Part shown: positions 42,350 to 51,604 of the stretch, piece by piece
How positions within the stretch are numbered: the stretch's first letter is position 1
How the letters are laid out: each line of letters begins with the position of its first letter
NCBI GenBank assembly: GCA_963753575.1
Contig: CAVWCR010000003.1
Location: forward strand, 2,852,001-2,916,000
DNA from: VAZQ01 sp963753575
GTDB taxonomy: Bacteria > Pseudomonadota > Alphaproteobacteria > Rhizobiales > Xanthobacteraceae
DNA length: 64,000 nucleotides
Direction of reading: 5' to 3'
Notes under the pieces: model-generated
The model's input: the letters and a program-made list of their open reading frames with translations, nothing else
Database searches by the model: none
What the model was told of the DNA's origin: nothing
Made by a program: the position numbers and the translations under genes

Positions 42350-42979
42350 TTATGCATTCAGCGCGGTCGTGAGCCCCGCGATGACCTCCTGCATGACCGG
42401 AACGCCGGTGATCGGATCCTTGCCGTACACATAGGCCTTGAGCTCTTCGGTGCTCTTGCCCATCACCGGCTGCGGCACGAACGCGCGCCGCGCCTCCGGC
42501 AACCCGGCCATCTTGGTGACGGAAGCCACCACGCGATCGAACTTGTCGGTGTGGAGCGCGACCGTGGGAACGCCATAGCGGGTCTCGAGCGTGATCGCGT
42601 GGGTGGCGACGCCCGGCGCGCAGGTGCTGCAATGGCCGACGCCGACGATCGCGGCATCGCCCTTCGCCTTGATCTCTTCCCAAGTCTTGGGATCGTCATG
42701 CTGATAGGTGGCCGAGAGCGAGATGATCTCGGTCTTGACCGCCGGCATATACTCCGCGAACCAGTTCTGCACCTGCTTCAGGAGCTCGATCGAATCGTCA
42801 AAGCGGCAATCCACCAGATAGACGGTCTTGCCGTTGAGGCTCTCGGGCCGCGGCGCCGAGGCCTTCTTGTTGATCTTCGGCGGGAACCCGACCGGGTTGA
42901 AGACGGTGATCCTTTCCTCGGCCGAGCCTGCAACCTTGGCGATTGATTCAGGGGCTGGCGTCGTGACGATCTTGTTCAT
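42350..42979 (-). CDS. UGSC-like CxxC protein
   Basis: A 209-residue protein with a Rossmann-like pattern: KTVYLVDCRFDDSIELLKQV, then AAIVGVGHCSTCAPGVATHA with Cys117 and Cys120, and a C-terminal MGKSTEELKAYVYGKDPITG. The GHCSTC site after a beta strand resembles the UGSC (seleno)protein family, where the first residue can be selenocysteine; here both codons are TGC, so it is the all-cysteine form. A thiol-redox or thiol-transfer role is likely. Neighbours are a thioredoxin-reductase-like gene (71 bases upstream) and an unknown partner (2 bases downstream). Confidence 0.72.
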   Translation of the reverse strand: MNKIVTTPAPESIAKVAGSAEERITVFNPVGFPPKINKKASAPRPESLNGKTVYLVDCRFDDSIELLKQVQNWFAEYMPAVKTEIISLSATYQHDDPKTWEEIKAKGDAAIVGVGHCSTCAPGVATHAITLETRYGVPTVALHTDKFDRVVASVTKMAGLPEARRAFVPQPVMGKSTEELKAYVYGKDPITGVPVMQEVIAGLTTALNA

Positions 42980-43050
42980 GGCGTTGTCCTTGGGCGTTTG
43001 TATCCCCCGAATATACGACCCCCCATCGCCTCAGGACAAGCGTCAACGGC

Positions 43051-43965
43051 TCAGGACGACCGCGCTTTCACATAGCGAGCGGCCGCGACCGCCGCGGTCG
43101 CGCCATCGCCGGCCACCGCGGCAAGCTGCGCAACCGAATGCTTGCGGATGTCGCCGGCCGCAAAGATGCCGGCGACCGATGTGCGCATCATCGCGTCGGT
43201 CTCGACATGGCCGGCCGGGTCGAGCGCCAGGACGCCGCGCAGGAACGCCGTATTGGGCTCGGCGCCGACATAGATGAACAGCCCCTTGAGCTCCTGCGTA
43301 CGTGTCGCTCCCGTTGCCACATCGCGCAGCCGCACGCCTGCGACCGCCTCCTCGCCCACGATCTCCTCGATCTCGGTGTTGAGCGCGATCGCGATCTTTG
43401 ATCCCGCGCGCGCGACCAGCGCCTGCTGCGCTGTGAGCTTCGGCCCGCGATGAAACAGCGTGACCCGCGCGGCGTGCTCGGTCAGCACCAGCGCCTCGTC
43501 GAGCGCCGCGTCGCCGCCGCCCACGACGCCAACCTCCTGGCCCTTGAAGAACGGCCCGTCGCAGGAGGCGCAGTGCGACAGGCCGCGGCCGGCGAGGCGC
43601 TCCTCGCCCGCAATGCCGAGCGCGCGCGGCGAAGAGCCCGCCGCAATGATGACCGTGGGCGCGCTGAGCTCTTCCGCAGCGCCGCGCAAAATGTGCCGGT
43701 CGCCGGGCTCGAGAGCCGTGATCGTATCGAGCAGGAAGGCCGCACCGGCGGCCTCGGCCTGCTCGTGCAACAGCGGACCGAGCTCATGGCCGGCAATGCC
43801 CCGCGGGAAGCCGGGAAAATTCTCGATCCGCTCGGCATTGCTGATCTGGCCGCCGACGCCGAGCTGGTCGACGACCACAACCGTGAGCCCGTGGCGCGCC
43901 GCCACCATCGCGGCCGTTAAGCCGGCAACGCCGGCGCCCACGATGGCGAGATCAAACTCCTGCAT
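43051..43965 (-). CDS. Thioredoxin reductase-like FAD/NAD(P) oxidoreductase
   Basis: A 304-residue flavoprotein of the TrxB family. FAD motif LAIVGAGVAGLTAAMVAARH at the start, redox pair HCASCDGPFF (Cys132, Cys135), NAD(P) motif VGVVGGGDAALDEALVLTEH, and the final FAD contact GIFAAGDIRKHSVAQLAAVA. It should pass electrons from NAD(P)H to a CxxC partner. No thioredoxin gene adjoins; the next gene in the operon is the CSTC protein, so that is the obvious candidate substrate (inference). It begins 19 bases after the MBL gene. Confidence 0.9.
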   Translation of the reverse strand: MQEFDLAIVGAGVAGLTAAMVAARHGLTVVVVDQLGVGGQISNAERIENFPGFPRGIAGHELGPLLHEQAEAAGAAFLLDTITALEPGDRHILRGAAEELSAPTVIIAAGSSPRALGIAGEERLAGRGLSHCASCDGPFFKGQEVGVVGGGDAALDEALVLTEHAARVTLFHRGPKLTAQQALVARAGSKIAIALNTEIEEIVGEEAVAGVRLRDVATGATRTQELKGLFIYVGAEPNTAFLRGVLALDPAGHVETDAMMRTSVAGIFAAGDIRKHSVAQLAAVAGDGATAAVAAARYVKARSS

Positions 43966-43984
43966 GACGGACCGTGGACCTCAT

Positions 43985-45067
43985 TCAAAGCGCAACCGGC
44001 GTCGATGCCAGCACCTGGCGCGATCCGAGATGCTCGCGCCAGAATGCAACGTATTTGCGCTCGCCGAAAGCCGGGATCACCCGCTGCGGATTGATGGCCT
44101 CGATCAGACGCAGGTTGTCGGAGGCGCGCGGATGCACGTTCCAGCGCTCGAAGCGGGCGCGGCCATTGTCGACGATCCGGCGCCCGGTCGTGCCGGCCGC
44201 GAGATGCCCGGTGAACAGAATGGTCGGCTCGCTCTGGTCCCGCCAGCGCTTGATCAGCGCGCCCGCAACGCCGACGTCACCGGAGCCGCCATGCGCCACC
44301 ATGACGCCCTGTGGCTGCCCCTGCGCATCGAGCCGACGTGCGTCCCGGATCAGCCGTTTCAGCCGCGGAAGACTGCCGGGCCGCGCGGATTCGCAAGCGA
44401 TCTGCGTGAGCATGGATGCGACCGAGCGCACCTGCTCGTCGATTGCCACGTCGAGGCCGGCTTCTAACAGCGCTAGGGCGATCTCGGGTCCGCGACCGTC
44501 AGGCGGCACCGGCAGCAGCGCGGGACCACGCATCAGGATTTCGAGGATGCGCCGATGCTGCGGCGCGATCGGCTCCTCGGCATCGCCATAGGAGCCATCG
44601 AAGATCATGGTCGCGGTCGGCGGCGGCATGTCGAATGCATAGAGCTGCGACTCGAGCGAATAGTCGCCCATGTAAATTAAGCCGTCGCCGACGGCGAGGC
44701 GCAGCCAGACCCCGCCCGGCGCATGCCCGTTCGCGCCGGTCTCGATCGTGATGCCGGCAACCTCGCAACGGCCGCGAATGGGAATCTCCCGCCCGGTGAC
44801 ACCCTTCAGGCGCGACAGCACCGGCACGGTCGCGTACACGTCGGGGCTCCCGATCCGGTCGAGGAGCCGCAACGCCCCCGCGTGATCCGCGTGGCCGTGG
44901 CTGAGCACGACTGCGTCGACGCGCCCGATGGCGTCGACCTCCGGCAGGCGGCCCGGCTCGGGACCCTCGCCGCAGTCGAGCAGCAGCCGGCGGCCGGCGG
45001 CTTCGACCACGAACGCGGCCGGCTCCTTCGGCCCCAGGCCCGACACTGCGATCAGCCGCGCGCTCAT
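43985..45067 (-). CDS. Metallo-beta-lactamase/beta-CASP-like hydrolase
   Basis: A 360-residue MBL-fold protein. The metal motif is LSHGHADHAG (His57, His59, Asp61, His62). The C-terminal half resembles the beta-CASP insert of RNase J/CPSF-type enzymes: HGGSGDVGVAGALIKRW, ILFTGHLAAGTTGRRIVDNG and WNVHPRASDN ... VIPAFGERK, but the usual HGE end motif reads FGE. Whether it acts on nucleic acid or a small ester/thioester is unclear. Its start overlaps the ABC ATPase stop by four bases, so it belongs to the transporter operon. Confidence 0.8.
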   Translation of the reverse strand: MSARLIAVSGLGPKEPAAFVVEAAGRRLLLDCGEGPEPGRLPEVDAIGRVDAVVLSHGHADHAGALRLLDRIGSPDVYATVPVLSRLKGVTGREIPIRGRCEVAGITIETGANGHAPGGVWLRLAVGDGLIYMGDYSLESQLYAFDMPPPTATMIFDGSYGDAEEPIAPQHRRILEILMRGPALLPVPPDGRGPEIALALLEAGLDVAIDEQVRSVASMLTQIACESARPGSLPRLKRLIRDARRLDAQGQPQGVMVAHGGSGDVGVAGALIKRWRDQSEPTILFTGHLAAGTTGRRIVDNGRARFERWNVHPRASDNLRLIEAINPQRVIPAFGERKYVAFWREHLGSRQVLASTPVAL

Positions 45068-46125
45068 GTTCCGTTCCGAATGATCCAGCCGTCGCGCACC
45101 GCGACCGCGACGCTGGCGCCAACGGCGGGCGGCGCGCTCGCGTGCTCGACGCGCAGCTGCAGCGCGTTCGGGGCGTCGGGCTGGATGGTCAGCATCGTCG
45201 ATGCCCCCTGATAAGCGGACGCAACAACACGGCCCTGGATGACACCCGTGGTCAGGCTGGTGAGCGCCAGGTTCTCCGCATGTAGGCAAAGGTTGCGGCG
45301 CTCGCCAGCCTCGCCCTGGCCGCGCACCGCGATCCGCACGCCCCACAGGTCGACCAGCATGCGCGGCCCTTCCCGGCCGATGATCTCGACCGGCACCACC
45401 ATGCCCTGGCCGACGAAATGCGCCACCATCTCGGTCGCCGGCTCGCGGTAGAGCGACTGCGGGGCCGCCGCCTGCTCGATGCGCCCTTCATTCATCACCG
45501 CCACGCGGCTCGCCAGCGCCATCGCCTCGGCCTGATCATGCGTGACATAGATGAAGGTCGCGCCGATCTCGCGGTGGAAGCGGGCAAACTCCTGCTGCAT
45601 CGCTTCGCGCAGATGGACGTCGAGATTGGCGAGCGGCTCATCGAGCAGCACCACGGCCGGCCGCATGGCGAGGCAGCGCGCAAGCGCGACGCGCTGGCGC
45701 TGGCCGCCGGACAATTCGTGCGGCCGGCGCTTGGCCATCGTTTCGAGACCCACCATGGCAAGCGCTGCCGCCACGCGCTGCTTGCGCTCGTTCGATACGA
45801 CGCGCCGCACCCGCAGCGCGAACGCGATGTTCTCGGCAACGCTCATGTGCGGCCACAGCGCATAGGACTGGAACACCATGCCGATGCGGCGCTGCTCGGG
45901 CGGCAGCGCGAAGCCCGGCTGGCTGACGATCTCGTTCGCGAGCCGCACGACGCCGGCATTGGGCGTCTCGAAGCCGGCGACCAGCCGCAGAAGCGTGGTC
46001 TTGCCGCAGCCGGACGGCCCAAGCAGCGCGAAGAACTCGCCGTCCGCGACGGTGAGGCTGACGTTCTCGATGGCGCGCGCCGCGCCGAACTGCTTCGACA
46101 CGCCTTCCAGGTTTACGCTCGCCAC
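45064..46125 (-). CDS. ABC transporter ATP-binding protein (Fbp/Pot type)
   Basis: A 353-residue ATPase. Walker A GPSGCGKTT, Q-loop FQSYALWPH, signature LSGGQRQRVALARCL, Walker B VVLLDEPLANLDVH, H-loop YVTHDQAEAMALASRV, and a C-terminal TOBE region from about residue 240 that senses substrate or regulates. GTG start inside the permease 3' end (13-base overlap). This class serves iron(III), polyamine, sulfate, thiosulfate or aminoethylphosphonate uptake; with a single fused permease and an FbpA-like receptor the Fbp type fits best. Confidence 0.92.
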   Translation of the reverse strand: MASVNLEGVSKQFGAARAIENVSLTVADGEFFALLGPSGCGKTTLLRLVAGFETPNAGVVRLANEIVSQPGFALPPEQRRIGMVFQSYALWPHMSVAENIAFALRVRRVVSNERKQRVAAALAMVGLETMAKRRPHELSGGQRQRVALARCLAMRPAVVLLDEPLANLDVHLREAMQQEFARFHREIGATFIYVTHDQAEAMALASRVAVMNEGRIEQAAAPQSLYREPATEMVAHFVGQGMVVPVEIIGREGPRMLVDLWGVRIAVRGQGEAGERRNLCLHAENLALTSLTTGVIQGRVVASAYQGASTMLTIQPDAPNALQLRVEHASAPPAVGASVAVAVRDGWIIRNGT

Positions 46126-47831
46126 GGCACCATCCCTTCCGGCAGCCTCCGCCCGAGCACCATGGCGATCCCGGCGAGCACGAGTGTCACCATCACCGAA
46201 ATGACCGCCACCGCCGCGGCCGCCGGCGAGTTGCCCTCGTATTGCAGGGCGAACACGATAACGCCGAGCGTCTCATGCCCGGTCGACCACAGGAGCGCGG
46301 AGACGGTGAGCTCGTTCAACGCGCTCATGAAGATCAGGAGCGCGCCCGCCATGACCGATGGCGCGACCGCCGGCAGGATCACGGCCCGCACTCGCGTCAG
46401 CACCGAGGCGCCGGCAAGCTGTGCGGCTTCATCGAGGTTCTTGTTGACGCCCTCCATCGCGGCGATCGTTGGCCGCAGCACCAGCGCCAGGAAGCGCGCG
46501 AGGTAAGCGATCAGGATGATCCCGATCGTGCCGTAGAGGCTGACGTGCAGGAGCGGCAGCGGCGGCAGAAAAACCAGGATGATGGCAATCGCGAGCACTG
46601 TGCCGGGGATGGCATAAGGCACCTGGGCCGCCCCATCGAGCAGGCGTGCGATCCGGCTCTGCCGCAACGTCGCGAGATAGGCGAGCGGCAAGGCAACGAC
46701 AGCGCTGACAAGCGCTGTGGTGAACGCAAGCAGAAGGCTGTTCTCAAACGCCCGCAAAGTCGCATCCTGCTCCAGCACGGCAAATCGATAATTGGCGAGC
46801 GTCGCAGTATTGAGCCGCAGTGGCACACCCAGCGCCGGCGCCAGCGATGCCGCGATCAGCGCGATCAGCGGCATCACCGCGATGACAATGAGCATGATCC
46901 ACAGCATCGACTCCACGTAAGCGCGGCCGCGCCCAAGCTGAAACGGCTCGACCGGGGCGCTCCCGGCCTGAATCTCGAACCCGCGCATCGCGACCGGCAG
47001 CAGGAGACCCGCTACCGCGAGCGCAGCCAAGCCCAGAGCGAGCGCCGCAACCTCGCCCAGCACGCGCGGGCCGAAGCCCTGCAGGTGCTGGTAGATGAGC
47101 GTCGTCAGCATGGTGTAGCGGCCGGGAATGCCGAGCAACGCCGGAATCCCGAAATTGCCGATTGACGTGACGAAGGCGAGCGCCGCACCCGCCAGGATCG
47201 CCGGCAGCGCCAGCGGCAGGATCACCGAGCGAGCGACCCGCAGCGGGTGGGCGCCGCCAAGCCGCGCCGCCTCGACCAGATCGCGCGGCAGATTGCGCAA
47301 TCCGGCCCGTACCGCCAGGAACACGAAGGTTGAATGCTCGATGCCCATCACCAGCACGATGCCCCATTTGGAATAGAGCGGGTTGGTCTCGCCCGGAGCG
47401 GGCGCGAGCCCCAAGGGCGCGAGCATTGAGGATGACGTCAGCTCGATCCAGGCCAGCGCGGTGATCTGCGAGGGCACCAGGAGCGGTAGCAGCGCAACGA
47501 ACGTGAGCGCGGCCTTGCCACGGATGTCGGTCAAGGCGAGCAGGAAGGCAACGACGACCCCGATCCCCAGCGAGACAAGCGTGGCCAGCGCGCTTACCTC
47601 GACGGTGTTGATCAGCGCCGTCTGCGCCGCCGGTGTACGCCATTCCTGCAGCAGGACGCCGAAGAGCTCGCCGCCCCGCCCCGGCAGCAGCGCTTCGTAG
47701 AACAGGCGCGCCAGCGGCAACGCCGTCAGCACCAGGACGTAGATTGCAAGGCCGGCGAGCACCAAGGCCTCGCGGCTCGATGATGCCGACCGACGCCTGG
47801 CGGTTGCGCCTACCGAATAGGCGCTAGCCAC
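46113..47831 (-). CDS. ABC transporter permease, fused double unit (FbpB type)
   Basis: A 572-residue inner-membrane protein with about twelve helices in two homologous halves. EAA-type loops appear twice: LVEAARLGGAHPLRVARSVI and LDEAAQLAGASVLTRVRAVI. This fused design is typical of iron(III)-type importers. GTG start overlapping the binding-protein stop by eight bases. Ligand depends on the receptor. Confidence 0.92.
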   Translation of the reverse strand: MASAYSVGATARRRSASSSREALVLAGLAIYVLVLTALPLARLFYEALLPGRGGELFGVLLQEWRTPAAQTALINTVEVSALATLVSLGIGVVVAFLLALTDIRGKAALTFVALLPLLVPSQITALAWIELTSSSMLAPLGLAPAPGETNPLYSKWGIVLVMGIEHSTFVFLAVRAGLRNLPRDLVEAARLGGAHPLRVARSVILPLALPAILAGAALAFVTSIGNFGIPALLGIPGRYTMLTTLIYQHLQGFGPRVLGEVAALALGLAALAVAGLLLPVAMRGFEIQAGSAPVEPFQLGRGRAYVESMLWIMLIVIAVMPLIALIAASLAPALGVPLRLNTATLANYRFAVLEQDATLRAFENSLLLAFTTALVSAVVALPLAYLATLRQSRIARLLDGAAQVPYAIPGTVLAIAIILVFLPPLPLLHVSLYGTIGIILIAYLARFLALVLRPTIAAMEGVNKNLDEAAQLAGASVLTRVRAVILPAVAPSVMAGALLIFMSALNELTVSALLWSTGHETLGVIVFALQYEGNSPAAAAVAVISVMVTLVLAGIAMVLGRRLPEGMVPWRA

Positions 47832-48804
47832 CGAACAGCTCCCTGAAACGTTGCTTGTTGGCCTCGTCGTCCGCGAGCATCTTTGCGAAGTCGCCCGGCA
47901 TGATCTTCAGCGCGGAGACCGGCGGGTAGCCTTTCGGCGGCGGCAGGTCGGCAAAGATCGGGAAGTAGCCCTGGGCGACCGATTGACGCTGCGCCTCGAG
48001 CGACAACTGCCAATCGATGAATGCTCTTGCCGCCTCGATGTTGCGGCTCGTCTTGAGAATTGCGACCGGCTGGGTGATGGCCGAAACGCCTTCGCGCGGG
48101 AAGATGAAGTCGACCGGCGATCCCTTCGCCTTGGCGTTGAACGCCATGTACTCGATGACGATTCCATAGGCCTTCTCGCCGCGCGCCACTGCCTCGATCA
48201 CGGCGCCGTTGCCCGGTCCGGCAATCGCCCCGTTGCGGGCGAGCGTCTCGAAATAATTCCAGCCGAACTCGCCCTGCTGCACCATGGTGCCGACGTGGAT
48301 CACGGCCGCACCCGAATAGAGCGGATGCGCCAGGATGGTCTTGCCGGCCGCCGCTGCGGGAAGCAGGTCCCGCCACGAAGTCGGCGCGGTCTTGACCAGG
48401 TTGGTGTTGATCACGATTCCCGTGGTGATCAGCTTGGTGCCGAAGAAGGTCCGGTCAGGATCGATGAGCGTAGACGGCACCCGGTCGGCGGACGCTTCAG
48501 GGTAGCTCAAGAGCCGGCCATCGTTCTTGAGTTGCGTCATCGCGACCGCATCAGCGATCAGCACGACGTCGGCCTGCGGGCGTCCGGCGGCGAACTCGGC
48601 CTGCAGCTTGCTCATGACCTCTGTGGTGCCGGAACGGAACAGCTCAATCTTGACGTCGGGAAGACTTTTCCGAAAGGCTTCGACCACCCTGGCCATCTGG
48701 CCGCTCGGCTGCGACGTGTAGACCCGCAAGGTGCCTGACGGCGCCGCAGCAGCACCGTGCGCCATCCCCGCCACCAGCAGCCCGGCCAGCAGAGTCCTGT
48801 TCAT
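47824..48804 (-). CDS. Extracellular solute-binding protein (FbpA-like)
   Basis: A 326-residue exported binding protein. Met at 48804 gives a clean signal peptide (MNRTLLAGLLVAGMAHGAAA). Mature start SGTLRVYTSQPSGQMARVVE, with ADVVLIADAVAMTQLKNDGR and GIVINTNLVK. FbpA-type iron-binding tyrosine pairs are not obvious near the C-terminus, so the ligand may be something other than iron (for example a phosphonate or organic anion). First gene of the seven-gene operon; divergent from the UbiD gene at 49044, with about 240 bases for both promoters. Confidence 0.9.
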   Translation of the reverse strand: MNRTLLAGLLVAGMAHGAAAAPSGTLRVYTSQPSGQMARVVEAFRKSLPDVKIELFRSGTTEVMSKLQAEFAAGRPQADVVLIADAVAMTQLKNDGRLLSYPEASADRVPSTLIDPDRTFFGTKLITTGIVINTNLVKTAPTSWRDLLPAAAAGKTILAHPLYSGAAVIHVGTMVQQGEFGWNYFETLARNGAIAGPGNGAVIEAVARGEKAYGIVIEYMAFNAKAKGSPVDFIFPREGVSAITQPVAILKTSRNIEAARAFIDWQLSLEAQRQSVAQGYFPIFADLPPPKGYPPVSALKIMPGDFAKMLADDEANKQRFRELFGG

Positions 48805-49043
48805 GACCACTCCTCCGACGGCGGGCACCATAACATAAGATGCATTGGACGTTGGCCGGCCGGCCTTGGATGATCAGCCGAAACGCGCCAACGGCGCGGC
48901 CTGCCGCACCCCAGCACTTGCGGCCTGTATCACAGTCCGTCAAGGATACGAGCCGTCAGCCGGCATGGGTAACACAATGGGCAGCTTGACCAAGCATTCG
49001 ATCCGCGGCGAAGGTCGATAGAACAATCCCAAGGAGACACTGA

Positions 49044-50645
49044 ATGGCATCGTACTGGCCAACGCTGGGCCAATATGTCGAGGGCCTCGAACAAGCCGGC
49101 AAGCTCGTGCGCGTGACGGTGCCGATCAACAAGGACACCGAGTTGCACCCGCTGGTGAGGCTGCAGTTCCGCGGGCTGCCGGAGAGCCAGCGCAAGGCGT
49201 TTCTGTTCGAGAACGTGGTCGATGCGCACGGCCGCAAGTACGCCATCCCGGTCCTGGTGGGAGCGCTCGCCGGCTCGAAGGAGATCTACGCGCTCGGCAT
49301 GCAATGCCGGCTCGAAGAGATCGAGACCGTCTGGAGCAACGCGCTGGCCAACCAGGTTCCGCCCGTCAAAGTCGACAACCCCGCCTGCCAGCAGGTCGTG
49401 ATCACGGGCGACGAGCTCAAGCGTCCGGGCGGCGGACTGGGGCGGATTCCGATCCCGATCTCGACGCCCGGCTTCGATAACGCGCCCTATACAACGGCCG
49501 GGCACTGGGTCACCAAGGACCCGGAAACCGGGATGCACAATCTCGGCAACTACCGCGGCATGGTGAAGGCGGAAGACCGCATCGGCGTGCTGCTCGGCCG
49601 CCTCAACTGGGGCATGCGCTATCACATCGACCGCTGGCGCGAGCGCGGGGCAAAGCGCGTGCCGGCCGCAATCGTGATCGGCGCGCCACCGCACGTCACC
49701 TATGCGGCGGTGACCCGCATCCCGAACGACATGTGCGAATACGATGTCGCCGGCGGCATGATCCGCCGGCCGGTCGAGGTCGCACGCTGCGTCACCCAGG
49801 ACCTGCTGGTGCCGGCGGAGGCCGAGATCATCATCGAGGGCGAGGTGCCGACCGACGTGATCGAGATGGAGGGCGCGTTCGGCGAGTTCCCCGGCTACAT
49901 GGCGCAGCGCGACTACAGCTTCTTCATGGAGCTCACCGCGATCACGATGCGCAGGAAGCCGATCTATCTTTCGATCCTGAGCCAGATGCCGCCGAGCGAG
50001 AGCAGCAAGATGCGCAACATCGGCCGCGCCGCCGCTGGGCTGCGGCTGTTGCGTGCGGCCGGCATGGATAACGTGATCGAGGTCGAATACCTGGAATGCG
50101 CCGGCTCGAACGCGGTCGCGGTGGTGAAGCTCAAGAAGCGCGATCCCGACGACGGCAAGAAGGCGCTGCGGCTGCTGGCCGACAAGTTCATGGGCAAGAT
50201 GCTGGTCGCGGTCGACGAGGACATCGACGTGCGCGACGCCGAGAATGTTCTCTGGGCGATCGCCTACCGGGCGCAGCCCTATAAGGACACCGAGGTGGTC
50301 GAGGCGCCGCCGTTCACGCTCGATCCGGCCGCCGTCCCGCCTGGCGCCTCGCGCGGCCTGGTCACCCGCGACAAGCCGCCCCGATCAACCGCGCTGCTCA
50401 TCGATGCCACCATGCCCTGGGCCTATCCGCCGCTGTCGCTGCCCAAACGCGAGTTCATGGAGCACGCAGTCGAGATCTGGCAAAGTCTGCAGCTTCCGGC
50501 GCTGAACTTGAAGGTCCCGTGGTGGGGCTATTCGCTCGGCCACTGGACCGAGGAGGAAGATCAAGAGGCCGAGCTCGCAGTCCACGGGCGTCACTACGAA
50601 ACCGGCGAGAAGCAGAAGCAGTCGCGCCGGCGTTTTGGCGAGTAA
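49044..50645 (+). CDS. UbiD-family decarboxylase
   Basis: A 533-residue second UbiD homologue. Features: SYWPTLGQYVEGLEQAGKLV, RLQFRGLPESQRKAFLFENV, cofactor/active-site region VPAEAEIIIEGEVPTDVIEM and MEGAFGEFPGYMAQRDY with the conserved acids, and LVAVDEDIDVRDAENVLWAI. RBS AAGGAG eight bases before the ATG. Longer at the C-terminus than the copy at 31056 and clearly from a different subgroup. Probably a prFMN-dependent aromatic acid decarboxylase; direction and substrate unknown. No UbiX nearby. Stands alone, followed by a repeat. Confidence 0.92.
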   Translation: MASYWPTLGQYVEGLEQAGKLVRVTVPINKDTELHPLVRLQFRGLPESQRKAFLFENVVDAHGRKYAIPVLVGALAGSKEIYALGMQCRLEEIETVWSNALANQVPPVKVDNPACQQVVITGDELKRPGGGLGRIPIPISTPGFDNAPYTTAGHWVTKDPETGMHNLGNYRGMVKAEDRIGVLLGRLNWGMRYHIDRWRERGAKRVPAAIVIGAPPHVTYAAVTRIPNDMCEYDVAGGMIRRPVEVARCVTQDLLVPAEAEIIIEGEVPTDVIEMEGAFGEFPGYMAQRDYSFFMELTAITMRRKPIYLSILSQMPPSESSKMRNIGRAAAGLRLLRAAGMDNVIEVEYLECAGSNAVAVVKLKKRDPDDGKKALRLLADKFMGKMLVAVDEDIDVRDAENVLWAIAYRAQPYKDTEVVEAPPFTLDPAAVPPGASRGLVTRDKPPRSTALLIDATMPWAYPPLSLPKREFMEHAVEIWQSLQLPALNLKVPWWGYSLGHWTEEEDQEAELAVHGRHYETGEKQKQSRRRFGE

Positions 50646-50690
50646 GAGCTGGTGAATAACATCAACTTTCGGAATGTTCGATGCACTCCT

Positions 50691-50790
50691 CATGGTCACG
50701 GCCGGGCTTGTCATGGCCATCCAGGTCTTTGGCAAGATGCGAATTGGGAAATAAAGACGTGGATGCCCGCGACAAGCGCGGGCATGACAA
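50691..50790. repeat. Second-family palindromic repeat (GACAAG type)
   Basis: Right half: perfect hairpin GCCCGCG-ACAAG-CGCGGGC preceded by AAAGACGTGGAT. Left half: inverted partner GGCCGGGCTTGTCATGGCC followed by ATCCAGGTCTTT, with its hairpin partly eroded. Paired, the two form a long dyad. I know this form as widespread intergenic DNA in Bradyrhizobium. Lies between convergent genes. Confidence 0.8.
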
Positions 50791-50818
50791 GTCAAAGACT
50801 GGGCCGATTGGCAAGCGG

Positions 50819-51202
50819 TCAGCGCTGCTCGAAGCGGCCCGACTGCGGGTCGAAGAACTTCTCTTCGATGTCTTTGTAAATGCGCGCCAGCCACTTCTCG
50901 GCGCGCTGGGCGCGATCGTGATAGTGGCTTACGTCGGACTCGAGTTCCCTGATCCGTTCTTCGGCGGCTCGTAGCTGCATCGACAGCTTGTGCGCGAGTT
51001 CCATGGCGCGGTCGCAATTGTTGTTGGCCGTATCGGCGGCCTGCTGCAGCAGCGAGATGATGGCTTGGCCCGACCGGTCCATCGGATCGCCTTCGTCCCT
51101 AACCTCTTCTCGCACCTCATCCCGCCCTTCGTTGCGAAACGACTTGCTCGGTGCGAACGGAATGACTTTCTTCGAGGATTCGGGCGTGCGGTCGCAACTC
51201 AT
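50819..51202 (-). CDS. Small coiled-coil protein, unknown function
   Basis: A 127-residue hydrophilic protein starting MSCDRTPESSKKVIPFAPSK, then a charged segment (DEVREEVRDEGD) and a long heptad-like helix (RAMELAHKLSMQLRAAEERI, RELESDVSHYHDRAQRAEKW). No membrane segment. Similar short coiled-coil proteins are common in rhizobia; function unknown. Alternative starts: TTG 51208, or Met at MDRSGQAIISLLQQ. Confidence 0.65.
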   Translation of the reverse strand: MSCDRTPESSKKVIPFAPSKSFRNEGRDEVREEVRDEGDPMDRSGQAIISLLQQAADTANNNCDRAMELAHKLSMQLRAAEERIRELESDVSHYHDRAQRAEKWLARIYKDIEEKFFDPQSGRFEQR

Positions 51203-51604
51203 CGTCAACTCCGGATGACGGAAACAGACCCATTGTAACGATGGACCTTGCGGACGTGGCGTACCTTGATACCGGCACTAAATTGCGTACGCCTGTGGCC
51301 GCCATGCCACTCCCGATCGGGTTGCATCCCACTGGCTTTCGCGTGGAAAGTCCTAGTCCTTGCAAAAGCTCAGAAAACGGTCTGGAGCGGGCAGCGCCCA
51401 TGTTCACGAGGGCGGAAAAAATCAGCCGCAACGCGCCTCGCTCATCGGGATATTGCTCACTGCAGGACATTGCTCGCTGCCAGCGCGCCGGCCGCAGCTT
51501 TGTCATCACAGCATCATCACAAGGCCACCGCGACACACCACACGCCCGGCCGCCGGACGGCCTTCGCGCTATACGCAATCTCCACTTGTACTCGATGCCG
51601 GCAT
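51203..51604. other. Intergenic stretch, no supportable gene
   Basis: About 400 bases of somewhat lower GC. Frames on both strands are open but have no recognisable protein character or ribosome sites. Confidence 0.45.

Noticed and set aside
42601..42640. A selenocysteine codon at the CSTC site
   Set aside because: The codons read TGC AGC ACC TGC; there is no in-frame TGA.
42350..42683. Upstream extension of the partner gene frame
   Set aside because: It reads antisense-like Arg/His sequence within the CSTC gene; the protein-like part starts at ATG 42347.
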